Source: Onchocerca volvulus (lineage: Eukaryota > Nematoda > Chromadorea > Rhabditida > Onchocercidae). From it: a stretch of DNA of 64,000 nucleotides. The stretch spans positions 8,864,888-8,928,887 of the forward strand of contig HG738138.1 in the NCBI GenBank assembly GCA_000499405.2. Direction: 5' to 3'. Shown piece by piece: positions 48,481 to 61,382 of this stretch. The position numbers and the translations under genes are program-made. Position 1 is the first letter of the stretch. Each line of letters starts with the position of its first letter. The notes under the pieces were generated by a model, which was not told where the DNA came from, searched no databases, and saw only the letters and a program-made list of their open reading frames with translations.

Positions 48481-49989
48481 GTGATGGCGGATGGTTGGGG
48501 TAAGCTGTCGGTCGAGTGGATGAATGGATCAGTTCCGGATGAAAAAAGGCTGCTCTTTCTGACTTCTTCCCTATTCAGTTGGAAATCGGGCCTTTCGATT
48601 CAGCTCGTATAACCTCTAAGCTTCTCCCCTCTTCCTCATCACTCCCTTACCCTTTCCCAGCTCCCCTGGCCTTTCAGTTATCGCTTCTTCATCTAACCCA
48701 TCCATCATTCGTTGTCGTAAAATTATCAGCAAGTTTGATCATTCTCGAACCGACGATGACTTTTCATTCCTTCCCATTGGTCCAATGATTTCTCCCTTCC
48801 TTCTTGTCATTCTTTTCTTCTCATCAACATCATGAGGTTGGAATTTAATGATGAGATTACATTTTTTCATCCATTTCATTCTTTGTGCATACGATGCAAA
48901 TCGATTAGGACGATTCCTTCAGCGTCCCTACTATATGTCCGTTTACAGTACCCACAGTTGGAACTGTTCTGTTTCCGGTGTCATCTTTGAAGGGCTTTGT
49001 GATCACTTATTAATTTTTGGAACATGATAATAATTAACTTTTCATTGTTCGCATTTACGAAATTCGAATGATTAAATTTAGCAATATTCTGTCATATGCT
49101 CTGGTGCTTTATTGAAAGAAAAAAGAAAATTTGCCGAAAACGAGGTAATACAGAAAGAAAAACAACATTATAGAGAGTTACATTTCACTTTATCCTGATG
49201 ATAATGCCACTGCTGAATCATTACTTCGTAATCTGTCAAATCAACGATAAGAAGATAAAAATTCACAATTCTGAATTTACAGAAAAAACCATTTTTTGCA
49301 TTTTTTCATTTCTTTTTTTCTTTTTTTTTTTCAAAAGCGATTATCTGAAAAAGTAATGAGTAAAGTGCTTGCTCGTTTTCCACTAGGAATTGCAAATGAT
49401 TCATTTAAGCACTTTAGCCTGAATAGTAGCTATAGTGTCTTCCTTCGCACCACATTGATCAACTTAGTCTGTCTATTCGGAAAAATTTCACAAAGACCCG
49501 GTTTTCTATGATTTTACATGTTCCTAAAAATCAACTGAAAAGTTCACTTTTACCACTTCTGGAATTGCAAAAATTTCTGGACAACATGAAATAATACGAT
49601 GAAGAATTTGAACCTACCCAAACTTTAAAGCATAAATATGGTTTAGTCACTCCGACTTATAATTTTTTTTTAGTTTTTCTTTTTGTCTCACCAGAAGTGA
49701 AAAGCTATTCAATGATGCAATTTTAGTTTTATCATATGCTAGTCTTGTAATTTATTGCTGTTGTTTTCAGTGGAAATGAAATACATTTTTCTCTCTCCTT
49801 TATCATTTATTAGTTTTATAAATTTATAAGAAATGCCGTACTATTTTAGAAAAAACAATGAAATAAAAAGATTTTTTAACAATTCTGGAATTTTGAAAAC
49901 AAATTTGTTGTTCTTAATTATGTACTCTTCTAACCTTGGGATCTCTTGACGTTATCCAAGAAAAACATAGAATATCATAATGAAGTAAG

Positions 49990-50008
49990 TGAGAGAGAGA
50001 GAGAGAGA
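49990..50008. repeat. (GA)n microsatellite
   Basis: GA dinucleotide run of about nine units. Confidence 0.85.
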
Positions 50009-51644
50009 AAATAGAAAAAAAAAATTAATGGAGATTGCTTTTGTTGCATTTTTCAATCGTCGAATAATTTTTAAAAGTTTTGAATGCACTATAAGTCATA
50101 GAAAGAAGAACCGAAGCCGGAGTGAGCAGATACACGAGAGAAAAAAAAAAAAAGAAGTTTTAGCACAATGACAGGACAAGCCATACTAAACTTGTGTTTG
50201 GAATAAAAAAGTCATAAAATGTAAGTAGGTGAATGTCATTGGTGATAGAGTTATCATTTTATCTCTTCTTTCTCGAGATTTAGCGAATGAATAGCTTTCA
50301 TTTATTTCGGTTGTTAAATTGATGCTGTTGGATTGCTTGTTTTTTATTGGACTCGTCCAAAAAGCCGTAACTAGAAATAGAAGACGCACCGGTGAACTAT
50401 TGTGCATTAGACAGACTGATTGGCTTCTTTAGATTCAGCTCTTGTTTCCTTCATATATTCCTTCAGGACAATCATACGTCATCCTGAGTTTTCTGGATTA
50501 TTTGAATATGTTACGGATATTTTACACAGCCTGCAAATAGGAACGACTAATTGGAAACGACTATCTAGCTGAAGAAGCGAAGCTGGAAATACATTTCCGA
50601 TAAATCCAGTTACTATTGCATCTAACATATTTACATTGTCACTCATTTCTTCCAAAAATTTTCAGGAACGTGATGCTATAAAAAGCTAAGAGATTTTAGA
50701 GCAAGAGAGAGAGTGACATAGAAATGGTTTGAGGTAAGAGCCAATTAGACCATTACCGTAACAGAACAGTTCTTGGCCAACTGTTCATCATAATAAGTAA
50801 ACAAATAAACCCAATTATCGCAGAGAAAATCTGAATTTATCTCCTCCCTTCCATAATTCTATCCTTCTCTATTCACCACATTTGCAATTTCTTGCTTCAA
50901 CTTTGAAATTAATGACTAATAATTGTAACATTCATTCATTCATTTATTCATTCGTATGCATATTTTTATTTTCACCTGCTGGAGGATGGAAATTACGTTA
51001 TGAATTTCATTCACTGATTCATATTCTAATTTTTTCCTTTATCACCGAGTTAGTTTTTCAAAGTGATGGAACATATTTGTATTGTCATTTTCAAAATAAT
51101 TTATGAGACATTTTTAACAATATTTTGTGTACAATGTCTTGACCTTTTAGAAATTTAATTTGATAACCGATTTAAGTGAAATTATCAATAAGTATATGAT
51201 ATTGATTGTAATGTCAGGGCTATCTCCAATTTTCAGAAGCATACCAGTTTATAAGACAATTATATTGATTGAAAAGTTCTGAATTATGTTTTAAATGAAC
51301 GAACTCTTTAAACAATAGCAATATTAAATTGAGAGTTGGAATCGAAGCAGATCCTTTTTCTTATAAGGCATTTTAGATACTTCCGGCGCCCTTAGTTTTG
51401 ATAGTTACATCTTTAAGCATCGATGCATATTGTGAAGGTGCCGTGAAGTGCAATAAAATTTTCGAAACAAAACTTTCAATATTTTCTTTTCCTTCTGGCA
51501 TCTCTACAATAGCTAATAAAAGATCAAGATTTGAAGATATCTTGGTGGCACGTAGACCTTGTTGCTGCTATGCTCCCAAACATTTGCCGGCAAAAACAAA
51601 ATGAAGCAGACGCTTGCTGGGCAAGTTGATTATTGTTGTCTGTG

Positions 51645-54600
51645 ATGTTGCTCTGCTTGTGTGCTTTGGTACATTCACAACTGATACAATTGGCGCGTAA
51701 GTTACACTTCGGTTTTCTGGAATTAAAGTTTTATTTTATCCCTAGTAATTGCTAAAAATCCAAAAATGATTAACCCAAATAGATGAGTGGAAAAGTGATG
51801 AGCCAGTTTGCATGGCTTTACTGATAGTATATTTGGTATATTTAATTGTTAGTAGAGAACCAAGACAGGTGAATTAGCTGGGAGTATTTGAATAATTTAA
51901 AAAAGAAAAATTCCAGCTCTTCAATAATCAATTAATTATAAAGAATTAAGAAATTTGGACAAAATGTCAAATTATCGAGTTTCTGTTTGAAGCATATTTG
52001 TGTTAATGCGCAATTTCATCTTGTTTTCAATCATGATATATCTATATCTCATCATTTTAATGTCACCGTCCGGTTTGGTTTTTCTTCTAGACGATATAAA
52101 GAATTATAAAAGGCATTGCTCAAATGCAACAAAATTATTATTATCATCATGTTAAATTATAAACGTAGTCCACATTTATCGATTTAGAACTTCATACAGG
52201 ATAGAATAAGAAAAAGAAGATACGTTTTGCTCTTGGAACCAGTCCAACTTATTACCCGCTCTTAGCATAACATAGTAGTTCGATGTTTTCCGATAAATTC
52301 ATGCTGGAATTTTAAACGAGAAAGTCGACCAAAATTAAATAAATATTCACTTAAAGTCAATCAGATCTATAGAACTGTAAAAAAAATTACATATATAGCT
52401 TATAATAAAACTGAGCGAAAAAATTCTTTACGATAAATTGAAAAGAAAAAATGGCATAAATCGTATTAACTTCATGAGATACGTGCTTTAGCTGAATGCT
52501 TCCATTCGTTATGCGTCTCCAATTTTTTACGTCTTAACTGAAGGATGTATATCTCTCCTCTCCTTTTTTGTTCCTTATCTCAAAAAAATTTCCTCTTTCT
52601 TAATTACAACAAATGGATATGTTTATTTTGAAAAGGATCCAGTAAAGATTTTTCTTTCTTTTCTTTGAACGTCAGCTTCAAAAAGATAAATAAATCTTAC
52701 TTGATAGTATTTGACAACTTGCATGCAATACTATTTGATAGATAATGAATTCAAAAAATTTCGAACCCCCTTAAATCTAAAGGCAAACAATTAAGAAAAT
52801 CCTCTCATGCTACACAGGTTCTTTCATGGGAAATACTGCAAAAATTTTGCTTTAGTTATCAGAAAATACTGCTTAGAAATATCCATCAGTTGACCCATAG
52901 CCTGTTAACCGCATTTCAGTCAAAAATAAGCTCACAAATATCTTGGAACTTCTTCACTTACATCTTTGTTGGGACTTACAAGAGCATGTGAGAGTTTTTT
53001 TGTATTAGCTCCTTCCCATTTTGAAATTGCTAAAATTTCAGAGTTTACTAATTTATGTGACATTGTGAGGTTATCAAAAAAGAGGTATTTATTTATTCAA
53101 CCGAATAATCTTTTTAGGACTGATTCTCAAATAAATGCTTCGGAAAAGTAAGTCATTCGTACATCCTCTTTTAAAACAAAGGTATTCATTAGCCGTAGTC
53201 ACTGTAAGGAAAACGACTTTTCCAATAGAAAAAGAGGAAACAATAAAGCAGAAAAGAAGGGAACAGATACTAAGGAAATATTACTGATATTTTCTTAGTA
53301 TGGAAAAGTCTTTTTCGTATATCCAGTTATTTTCTGTAATTGTTTCTTATGATTGCTTCGTTATCCTTCGACTCGAATTGCTTCCAAGATGTTTTCCCTA
53401 CAAAAAAGCTATATATCAACCACGACATCATTACTGAATAACACCTGTTTGCTTTTCCTAAAACACTGGTAGTGAAGTTTCTCATAATGTAGTCGTTTTC
53501 TCTCTTGCTACAATGATTCTCGAGGTACTATGCTCAAAGTTTTTAATTACAATTTTACTAATATTTACAATGAAATTGCTGGACCGGAAGTAATGTCTGG
53601 AAATTTAGGATTCTACAGTAAGTTATGCGAAAAGATTTGAAAAATGTTCTGATCGCTAATGAGGTTCTTTCTGGTATCTTTAACTAGTTGTGTAAAATTA
53701 AACGTAATTAACCTTCAAATTATATTGCTTTCGGAAACATTTTATCAGAAAGCAGTCAAAGATATTTGCATATTGTATTTTCCTGAAATTACTGCCAGTC
53801 TCCACATATCAATTTTCTTCAAAAAATGTGGCCTAAATTTCTTGCTAAATCAACAAAATTGAATGATTTTCATTCAGTTCTGCATTTTTTCTTCTGAAGC
53901 GAAGTTTTGATTTACTGAATGATTTCTGGACAGAAGAAACCGAGTAAATCGGAAAGAATCAACTATTGTTTTCTTGAATAACAAAGTATAAGGACGATTG
54001 GCGCTGGTTTCAAATTAAAGAATGAAAGCCACTTTATTTTTATGTTTTCAAGAAAAAAACGGATATCGTTCTTTAATTGCTTATTTTCCTAAAAAATTTA
54101 TAGTGGCCAGAGATTTGTATTGAGCTCCCCAATTTTCATATTTAATATGATAGACTCTATTTGTGATCTTAATGTCTTTCATTCAATACGATAATTTATA
54201 GAAAGTACTGTCAAATGCTTTTGCGATAAACAAAATTGTGAAGATTCATTGATTTGTACTGGCGAGTTGTGCCTGATTGGATTCCGCAGTGAAGGTATCG
54301 TGAAATTTCCTGACTCTTCATCTGTTGAAAAATATTGGTACTAAAATTTTATGAAACTTATTATTTTCAAATATCGAATTAATTTCTTAATCTTCAGTAG
54401 ATAAGCAAGCACATATGGAGCAGCTATGTACCAATGCAGGTGATGCGAGAGATTTGGCAAAATGTCAGCACAACTGGAATGGATGGCAAGAAGTGAGGGA
54501 ACATTTTGAATCGATTAAGTCGGTTCTCGCGGATTAATATGACTTGAAAGTCATTTGCAATAGATGCATGCTAATGAGGAAGTTTGCTGAGCAATATTTA

Positions 54601-55473
54601 CTTATGGCTGTTCGAGTACTGAAAGTACTTCAAATAAATTGTTTTAGTGTCTGTTATTTTTAGGTTTGCGCTTGTGAAGAAGATTTTTGCAATACATTTG
54701 CGTATTTGCGTGGTTCCATTGAGGAAGAAAGCACTGATAATGTGGCTGATTCACAAATGTCAAATTTGATTGAGGTGAGAAGGAAATGAAGAAAAAGCGT
54801 CTTTTAAACAGTTGAAGCAATTAGGTTCGAAATCACCGCAAAATATGATTTTTGTAGGTTTCAAGACGCACATGATTTCAAGAATATTCCTTCTGATTGA
54901 TTTCCCATTTTTCTGTTATTCATCTCACGGAAGTGTGCACGTTGTCTTTCACTTGTTCTGTTTAATAGCCACCACTATTTTCCCCGATGTTAACGTTGGA
55001 ATATTCTTCATCACCAAGATATTCTCTTGGGACGTAACCCCCATTAAAAGTGATATTCCAATTATTGAAATCGAGAAAATGAACTCTATGTTAAAAATTA
55101 AAAGCGATGAAGTGATATTAATTGGTGAACTTATGGAGTATAGAGAAGATAAACAAAGTTTTAAAATTTTTAAACTTTTATATTGCATCAGAAGTCAAAA
55201 AGACTAGCGGATAACGTGAGGGCAGTAGAAACTGTCATCTTTCTAAAAAAGATAATTGTGCCAGACTAGAAGAAACTAGAAGAAAAAGCGTTACCTATAA
55301 CTTTTACCAATAAAGCAAAAAGACTTCATTTTCAGGAAGAATCATCGGTAATTTCGGTCGGAAGGCATCGGGGTAGTAATTTGATTATTCTGCTGGTGAT
55401 TATTCCATTGTCAGTTGGCGCTCTGGCTGTGTGCCTTATTTTTATCAATTACCACTGCAAGATGTGTTGGTAA
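51645..55473 (+). CDS. Small type I membrane protein with a three-finger (Ly6/activin-receptor-like) ectodomain
   Basis: Five exons: 51645-51696, 54202-54294, 54398-54492, 54664-54774 and 55336-55473, joining in phases 1/1/0/0 to 162 residues. Signal peptide MLLCLCALVHSQ. The ectodomain has the spaced cysteines of a three-finger fold: VKCFCDKQNCEDSLICTGEL, then QLCTNAG, AKCQHNWNGW and VCACEEDFCNTF. The closing C-x-C-x4-x2-C-N is typical of activin-receptor/Ly6 domains. A transmembrane helix (LIILLVIIPLSVGALAVCLI) is followed by a very short tail ending HCKMCW, with no kinase domain. Such proteins are common and mostly uncharacterised in nematodes; a cell-surface binding or modulatory role is inference. 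Intron 1 is about 2.5 kb, unusually long for this window. The start is placed at the only ATG that gives a signal peptide and fits the donor phase. Confidence 0.82.
54845..55207 (+). other. 120-codon open frame inside intron 4 of the three-finger protein gene
   Basis: Longest continuous open frame in the window (131 codons from 54812, 120 from the first ATG at 54845). It is hydrophobic at the front (FLLIDFPFFCYSSHG ... VFHLFCLIATTIFP) and charged at the end (IEIEKMNSMLKIKSDEVIL). It does not join in frame to exon 4 or exon 5. No family recognised. In AT-rich DNA this length can occur by chance. Confidence 0.15.
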
Positions 55474-56074
55474 CTGTTTTCAACATGATCTTGCTGAAGA
55501 TACAACTCATATTCGATATGTCGAAATTATCATCGCATATTTTGCGCGATAACAAGATTATTAGGCCTCTCAATTATCATGACGTATTCTGCTAAAGTCT
55601 ATCATATCAATTATCGGAGCATTGAATTTTATATTTCCTTGCATTTCAGACATCAATGATATTAGCCACTCCTGCATCTTGACAAAGTGTTCAGATGGAA
55701 TTCTTTGGAGCTCTATGAATGAAACAACTGAGACTTCAAGAAATTTTAAGAAATACGTACATTTTCATAACATAATTATCTCTGGTATATAATGATGGTT
55801 TGAGAATTGATGTTTCCGTTGTTTCTGAGAACGATTTAAACGCTTTAATTCAGTTCGTAAAACAAAAAGATCTTCAAAAATTGCCGAATTTACTATGCAA
55901 TATTTTGAACTAATGGCACAAGTTTGGATTTCATTTCTGAAGTCATCAAATTTTACATAAATTTTTTTTGTTAAATTTTCTCGGGACGACATTTTTTGAC
56001 TAATAGAAGATTAGATCCACGATGGTTTAGCACTGACTGCACATATGTTCTGTTTTAGCATGAAATCACCATCC

Positions 56075-56112
<38 letters not shown>

Positions 56113-56316
56113 TATGATCATTTGAATAAACTGTATGACAATGGGGCCATTTAACAAGTGTTACATAACAAAAACATGCAAGCAACACTCTCCGGACCTG
56201 TGTTCAATAGCGGTCTCATTTATAACAACTTCATTTAGCAATTCGACACATCAATTTTTACCCATTTTTCATCACAACAAAATTTTAGATTTCATAGAGT
56301 TCTCGCATGCTGTTGA
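55474..56316. other. Convergent 3' flanks of the three-finger gene and arl-3
   Basis: AT-rich sequence with a (TA)n microsatellite at 56077-56108. No gene recognised on either strand. Confidence 0.5.
56077..56108. repeat. (TA)n microsatellite
   Basis: Uninterrupted TA run of about 16 units. Confidence 0.9.
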
Positions 56317-58548
56317 CTATTTCGACTTTTGATGCTGCCGTAAATTCTTCGAAATCCAATCCATTCCGTCCTGCGAGCAATAAACATTTATGGGATGGAT
56401 TCAGTTAGTAAGTAAGATTAGCTTATTTCTTTAATGGTTTAAAAAGATCGCAGTTAAGAGAAGCCAATCTTTTCTTAATTAATAATCCATCAGTAGCCTC
56501 TGGTTGGCATTCTGTACATTTCTATTCTTGGAAATCAACTTGAATTCTTCAAGACCAAGAACTCAATAAGTTTTGACCATGAACAAGTATTCTGAAGTCC
56601 TAGTTTATATCATTTTAATAATATTAGAAAAAAAATAACTTAGACTGTCTATTTTTTATATTCAAACATAAAAAGTCTAAATATGAAAGAACAAGCTAAT
56701 CGTAATATGAAAGAACAAGCGATTACCTTTTTCGTCTTCCTATGGTAAAAATTTTTTTTTAAATGAAAATGACAGTTACCTTGATACCTTCTCCAGTAAC
56801 AGCAGAACACGCTTGAATTTGCCAAGATCGGTCACGGATGGATAACAGCTGTAAACCCTCCGCTATTTCATTTGCTTTAGCTGCCGTAACCAAGTCCTGA
56901 AATTTAAAAATTATGAAGAAAATTCCTAAAGAGAAAGGTATTTTCAACAACTGAGACAAAACAATACAATATAAAATAAAATGATATCATGAAAAGAAAG
57001 GATTTGCATAATTCAGAATTTGCAGAAAACTGATTAGAAATCACCAATACAGCGAAATTATATATGGAATGTCGACTTTTCAAAAAAATTGAAGGAAAAT
57101 GTATTGCAGCTTACTTGTTTATTTGCATAAATCAACAATGGGACGCTTTTGAGTTTCTCTTCGTCTAATAATTCAAAAAGCTCCTGCAATACAGTAATAA
57201 GATCTATTCAAAATCCATTCATTTATAATCTTAATTATTTGCAATTTAGTTTTGATTGCAAGATTCTTGGAAATTCTTCAATCATTTTTTTCAAAAAACT
57301 TATTGAAATACTCCAGAAACTCTCCGAAACAATTCTTCAAAACATAATTTTTCATAACATAACAAGCGATAGTGCCAATGTGTCAAACAATGTCGCCTAA
57401 TGCATTGATACTGAAAACACTTTCAAATCATGTATTCTGTGCTATTTGTGCTATTAAACTAAACTATTTTACAAATATGTGACAATATATGACACACTTT
57501 ATTACGATGCCTTTCTGTCTATTATTGGATAACCCTAAAAATCTCCATTCCAAACTGGACTTTGGGATATATATCTAAGACTGGATGCAATATTGATTAT
57601 GCAATAAGTTAGTGATCAATGGATCGAAAATTTAAAGAACTGATCAGGAGTACTTTTACCATGCCTGTTTCATCGAATCGTTTTCGATCACAACTGTCGA
57701 TTACATATATCTAAAAGGCAACAATCTTATGCAAGTTATTAGCTATCAACAATCCGAAAAAAATAAGCGTTGAAATTAAGGATTCCAGAGATTTCATTTA
57801 AAGAAAATCAATTTTTCTCATTATTACCAAAACGTCGGTATTCTCAAAATAATTCTTCCAGTATGGGCGAATCTTCCGTTGTCCTCCAATATCCCATACG
57901 TTCAATTTCACATCATCTGACACTACGCTTTTAATATTGAAGCCCTAAAATATTGAAATGCAGAACAATACACAAGATTACCAAACAATATTAAAGGGAA
58001 AGATACGAACATATGATAAAGATAGTTCTTGTCTAGCAAAAAATGTAGACTGCACCTGCGTAGGTGTAATATGTCTTATATCTTCCGAAGCTAAATTTTT
58101 TAATATTGTCGTTTTACCGGCATTGTCCAGGCCTGAAAGGAAGATAGCAGACCTATCAAAATTTAAAATCGTTTTCTAATATATAGAAAAAGTAAACAGA
58201 TCAGTCCAGAACTCATGCACAAAGTGTGTGACAGCATCTGTGTCGCCATTACAGTAGACGTGATATATATTGCAAGATTCATTCTTTCGGTTTAATTTAA
58301 AAATTTCCACATGAAGAGCAGTGAGAAAGGAAAATCTTTATTCTGAACTTTTTGTGAATTTATAAAATTATTTAGAAAAATAAGAAAATTACCAAGCAAC
58401 AATATCCTGAATTCTTTTCCTGGCTGATTTTTGAATTTCCTGATCAGTCCAAGCAAACCCTATAAATAGTAAGAAAATCACTGAATTGTTTTACCAGATA
58501 ATTCATCCAGAAAATTTCATATTATAAATTAATGACAATATTTACCAT
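56317..58548 (-). CDS. arl-3: ARL3 small GTPase (ADP-ribosylation factor-like 3)
   Basis: Arf-family GTPase that releases lipidated cargo from carriers such as PDE6D and UNC119 in cilia. Eight exons: 58546-58548, 58393-58459, 58056-58132, 57828-57944, 57660-57710, 57115-57183, 56780-56896 and 56317-56370. They total 555 bases and 184 residues (human 182). P-loop GLDNAGKTT; switch I Thr in ITPTQGFNIKSV; G3 WDIGGQ followed by [21 protein letters not shown]4 NKQD; G5 CSAVTGEG. The helix [13 protein letters not shown] is characteristic of ARL3 rather than ARL2. N-terminal [10 protein letters not shown] keeps the Gly2 and amphipathic helix; ARL3 is not usually myristoylated. Exon 1 supplies only the ATG. 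The C-terminus ([13 protein letters not shown]) replaces the human NVNAKKK. All introns GT-AG. Confidence 0.95.
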
Positions 58549-60960
58549 TCAACTGAACATGCAAAGTTAGAAAAAGTTTCTCGTAAAATTCTGGTAAGCA
58601 GAGATTCAAAAAGGTTCCAAAATAATAGAGCCTTTCGATGAGTTTGTAGTTCAACAAAGAACTTTCGAAACTTGAGACAGAGTTGATGGAAGTTGCAGTG
58701 ATGACAGCAATAAGCTTTTGTTATGTTGAGAAGAAGCAAGTATTATAAGTTTATAGGGTCGAAGGCGTATAGTTACCATAGTGATGGAACTGAGCCTAGC
58801 ATAGTAGCTTTCTTGGAAAAACCTATCAGCCAAGTTGCAGAATAATTTACTTGATAATATAACTATCACAGACTTTTCACAGTTCTGGATTTCATCCCCT
58901 GGAAATTAAAGGTACCATCGTCTATAACAACTGACACCTTTGCCACCGTCCGTCTTCCACGATAAGTAGGCTATTTTAGCGAATAATAAGCTTGCCTTGC
59001 CACAGAAAGTGACATGAAGTAGATCCTTAGAACTGAACTTCCGATACAGAGAGGTGAAATGAAAAAGAACTGAACTGGATTTAACTCAGTCTAAATTAAA
59101 TTCGTGTACTCCTAATTGCTTAAAAAGATACTGAAATAGAAGTAAAAGACTTCGCGAATGTATGATGTACACTATTCCCAGTGAACAAGGTATTAATTCC
59201 ATCTTTCAAAAAATGTGTCCTATCGAAATGCATGGTGATGGGTTACAATTTCATGAAAAATGGCAATAAACGAATATTTCTTTCAAGAACCATAACAGAA
59301 TAATCATTTAGTGCTCCATGTGAAATTCCCAAATGTTAACTGCTCAAAAATTGGAAACAAAATTTGAAATTATAAGCAGTTAATAAAAGGAAAAGAGGAC
59401 AGGGAAGTATTTAGAATTATAGATTGTAAATGTATAAAATTCGAAAAAAAAAACGCACATGTGTTTGTGTCGGTAAAAAACTGGTAGTAGTAACAACAAT
59501 AAATATACAGCGACAAGATCCGTCACTTTACCAATAATGACTATAAACTAAACGCAGAGGCAGAAAATCTTTAGAGCGCTATCTTCGTTTATTCGAACAA
59601 ATTTTGGAAATGCTAGTTTCACGACTGACTTAATGTGAACTAATTACTGCTTTTTCTACAACCTGAAACCGTAGTCTAAAAAGTTTTTAGAAGTTTTCAA
59701 GTCGAATTTAAATATAACTCCCAACTCAAATACATTAGCTGAAAGTTGGGTTTAATATTTTATACATGAAACAATAATCAACATCAATCAAGCTGACAAT
59801 GTAAGACAATTACTATATAGATGGATGTGACCCTTGACATGCCTTCACCGACCAGCCAGCACTGACTTACAGTGATATTTAATGGAAAATAAGGAAGCAG
59901 AACTACAGCATCCTTGATAAAAATGGACAAGAATTACACCTATATGCTACACTCCAATAATCCCAAATGAACAAACTTTCCAGGTTTACAAAAAATTAAC
60001 ACCTTTACAACACTTCACAGTAAAGATCAGAGGATTTTGAATAGTGACAAATACCAAGTGACCAAAAAAACCATAAGTGATTGAGTATTCCATATGAAAA
60101 AAAAGAAAAAAGAACCGGCAAAAGCACACAACAAGAATCATCAAATCAAAAACGATGAAAACGATTATCGATACATTCTAAAACAGTTAATAATGTTTCA
60201 CATTCCAGAGCTGTGCAGGACAGCATGAACCACTAAAATTCAACTAATCATAGATACTCATTTTGCAATCCAAATGCAGTGCGGCACGAATGTATTTTTT
60301 TCTAAACATGGAAAAAAAATTATCATATTCTGCGAAGGTTCTGCGGTTAGAATTGAATCAATTTCATAACCATTATCCATCTTTGAGAATTATGTAACCT
60401 CAACGCGGTTAAAAAAGTATCTTATCATATTATGCGAGAAAAAGCCGAGTATTTTATAAAATTTTGTTCATACCGAAAGAAACACAAGCCTTTTTCTGGC
60501 CAAAAATATGCAGTTTTTTTATATGCGAATTTTTCAATCTAAGCTCTCAGATCGGTCGGGAAAAACAAATACCATCAAACGGCAAAAGTGTGATGATATA
60601 CTTCAACTACAAACAAAAAAGGAAGACTAACTATTCTGACTGTGCAATTCTGTAGCTATTCCAGATAAAAAGGTATAACTTGTATATATTTATAAAATGT
60701 TAGAACTGAGTAGGAAAAATTACACTGTAACTGATTTTGTGAAAGATATGAAACATTACATAATTTAGAAAATGAAATTCTAGGACAACCACAAATAAAA
60801 ATTACTTCTAGCAATGAAATTACACAGCCCTTGAATTTATAAAATCACTTTTAAACAATAAACCACATCAATAATTTCAAACTGTATCTCAATCCTGTAC
60901 ATGTAAAAAAAAATTCCGAGGTCAGTTGTCTTACAATTTAAAGCTTAGAGCACTCAATTT

Positions 60961-61036
60961 TTTACATTCCAGTAATATACGAAAAAATAAATGAAAATTC
61001 TTTACATTCCAGTAATATACGAAAAAATAAATGAAA
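60961..61036. repeat. Exact tandem duplication, 40-base period
   Basis: TTTACATTCCAGTAATATAC followed by GAAAAAATAAATGAAA appears at 60961-60996 and again at 61001-61036 without mismatch, implying a recent duplication. Confidence 0.9.
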
Positions 61037-61116
61037 CGTAAATAAGGGCACAGTTCGGGTAAACAGATACAAAAATTCCTAACACCGAAATTGACTGGCT
61101 GTGATGAATGTTATTC

Positions 61117-61117
<1 letters not shown>

Positions 61118-61203
<86 letters not shown>
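61118..61203. repeat. Long poly(A) tract interrupted by T7
   Basis: About 41 A, then seven T, then about 38 A, ending AAAAGAAAAG. It may be the tail of a retroposed sequence or a place where the assembly joined two homopolymer-ended reads. Confidence 0.8.
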
Positions 61204-61206
<3 letters not shown>

Positions 61207-61382
61207 AAAGAAAAAACGATAACGGTTAGTACAACCAAACCATATTTAAATGCAAGAAAATGAAACCAAAGGAGAATAACTAATACAAAAATCATTTAAT
61301 ATAACTGATTACGTTATACTACTTGTCACTGCCAGTCACTTGGGAAAAGCTGTAAATTAAATCTCTAAAATCTCTAAAACAT

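Larger units (their letters stand above)
47701..51644. other. Intergenic region between alpha-2/delta and the three-finger protein gene
   Basis: Mostly AT-rich non-coding sequence. It includes a GC-richer coding-like trace at 48201-48480 (listed separately), a pyrimidine-rich block at about 48590-48830, a (GA)n run at 49990-50008, and short poly(A) runs. Frames at 50882-51106 and 51398-51604 show no family signature. Confidence 0.45.
58549..61382. other. Region between the arl-3 start and the atlastin 3' end
   Basis: About 2.8 kb, AT-rich, no exon recognised. Open frames here lack motifs. It holds a 40-base tandem duplication (60961-61036) and a long poly(A)/T/poly(A) tract (61118-61203). 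The arl-3 promoter should lie just above 58548 and the atlastin 3' UTR just below 61383. Confidence 0.5.
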
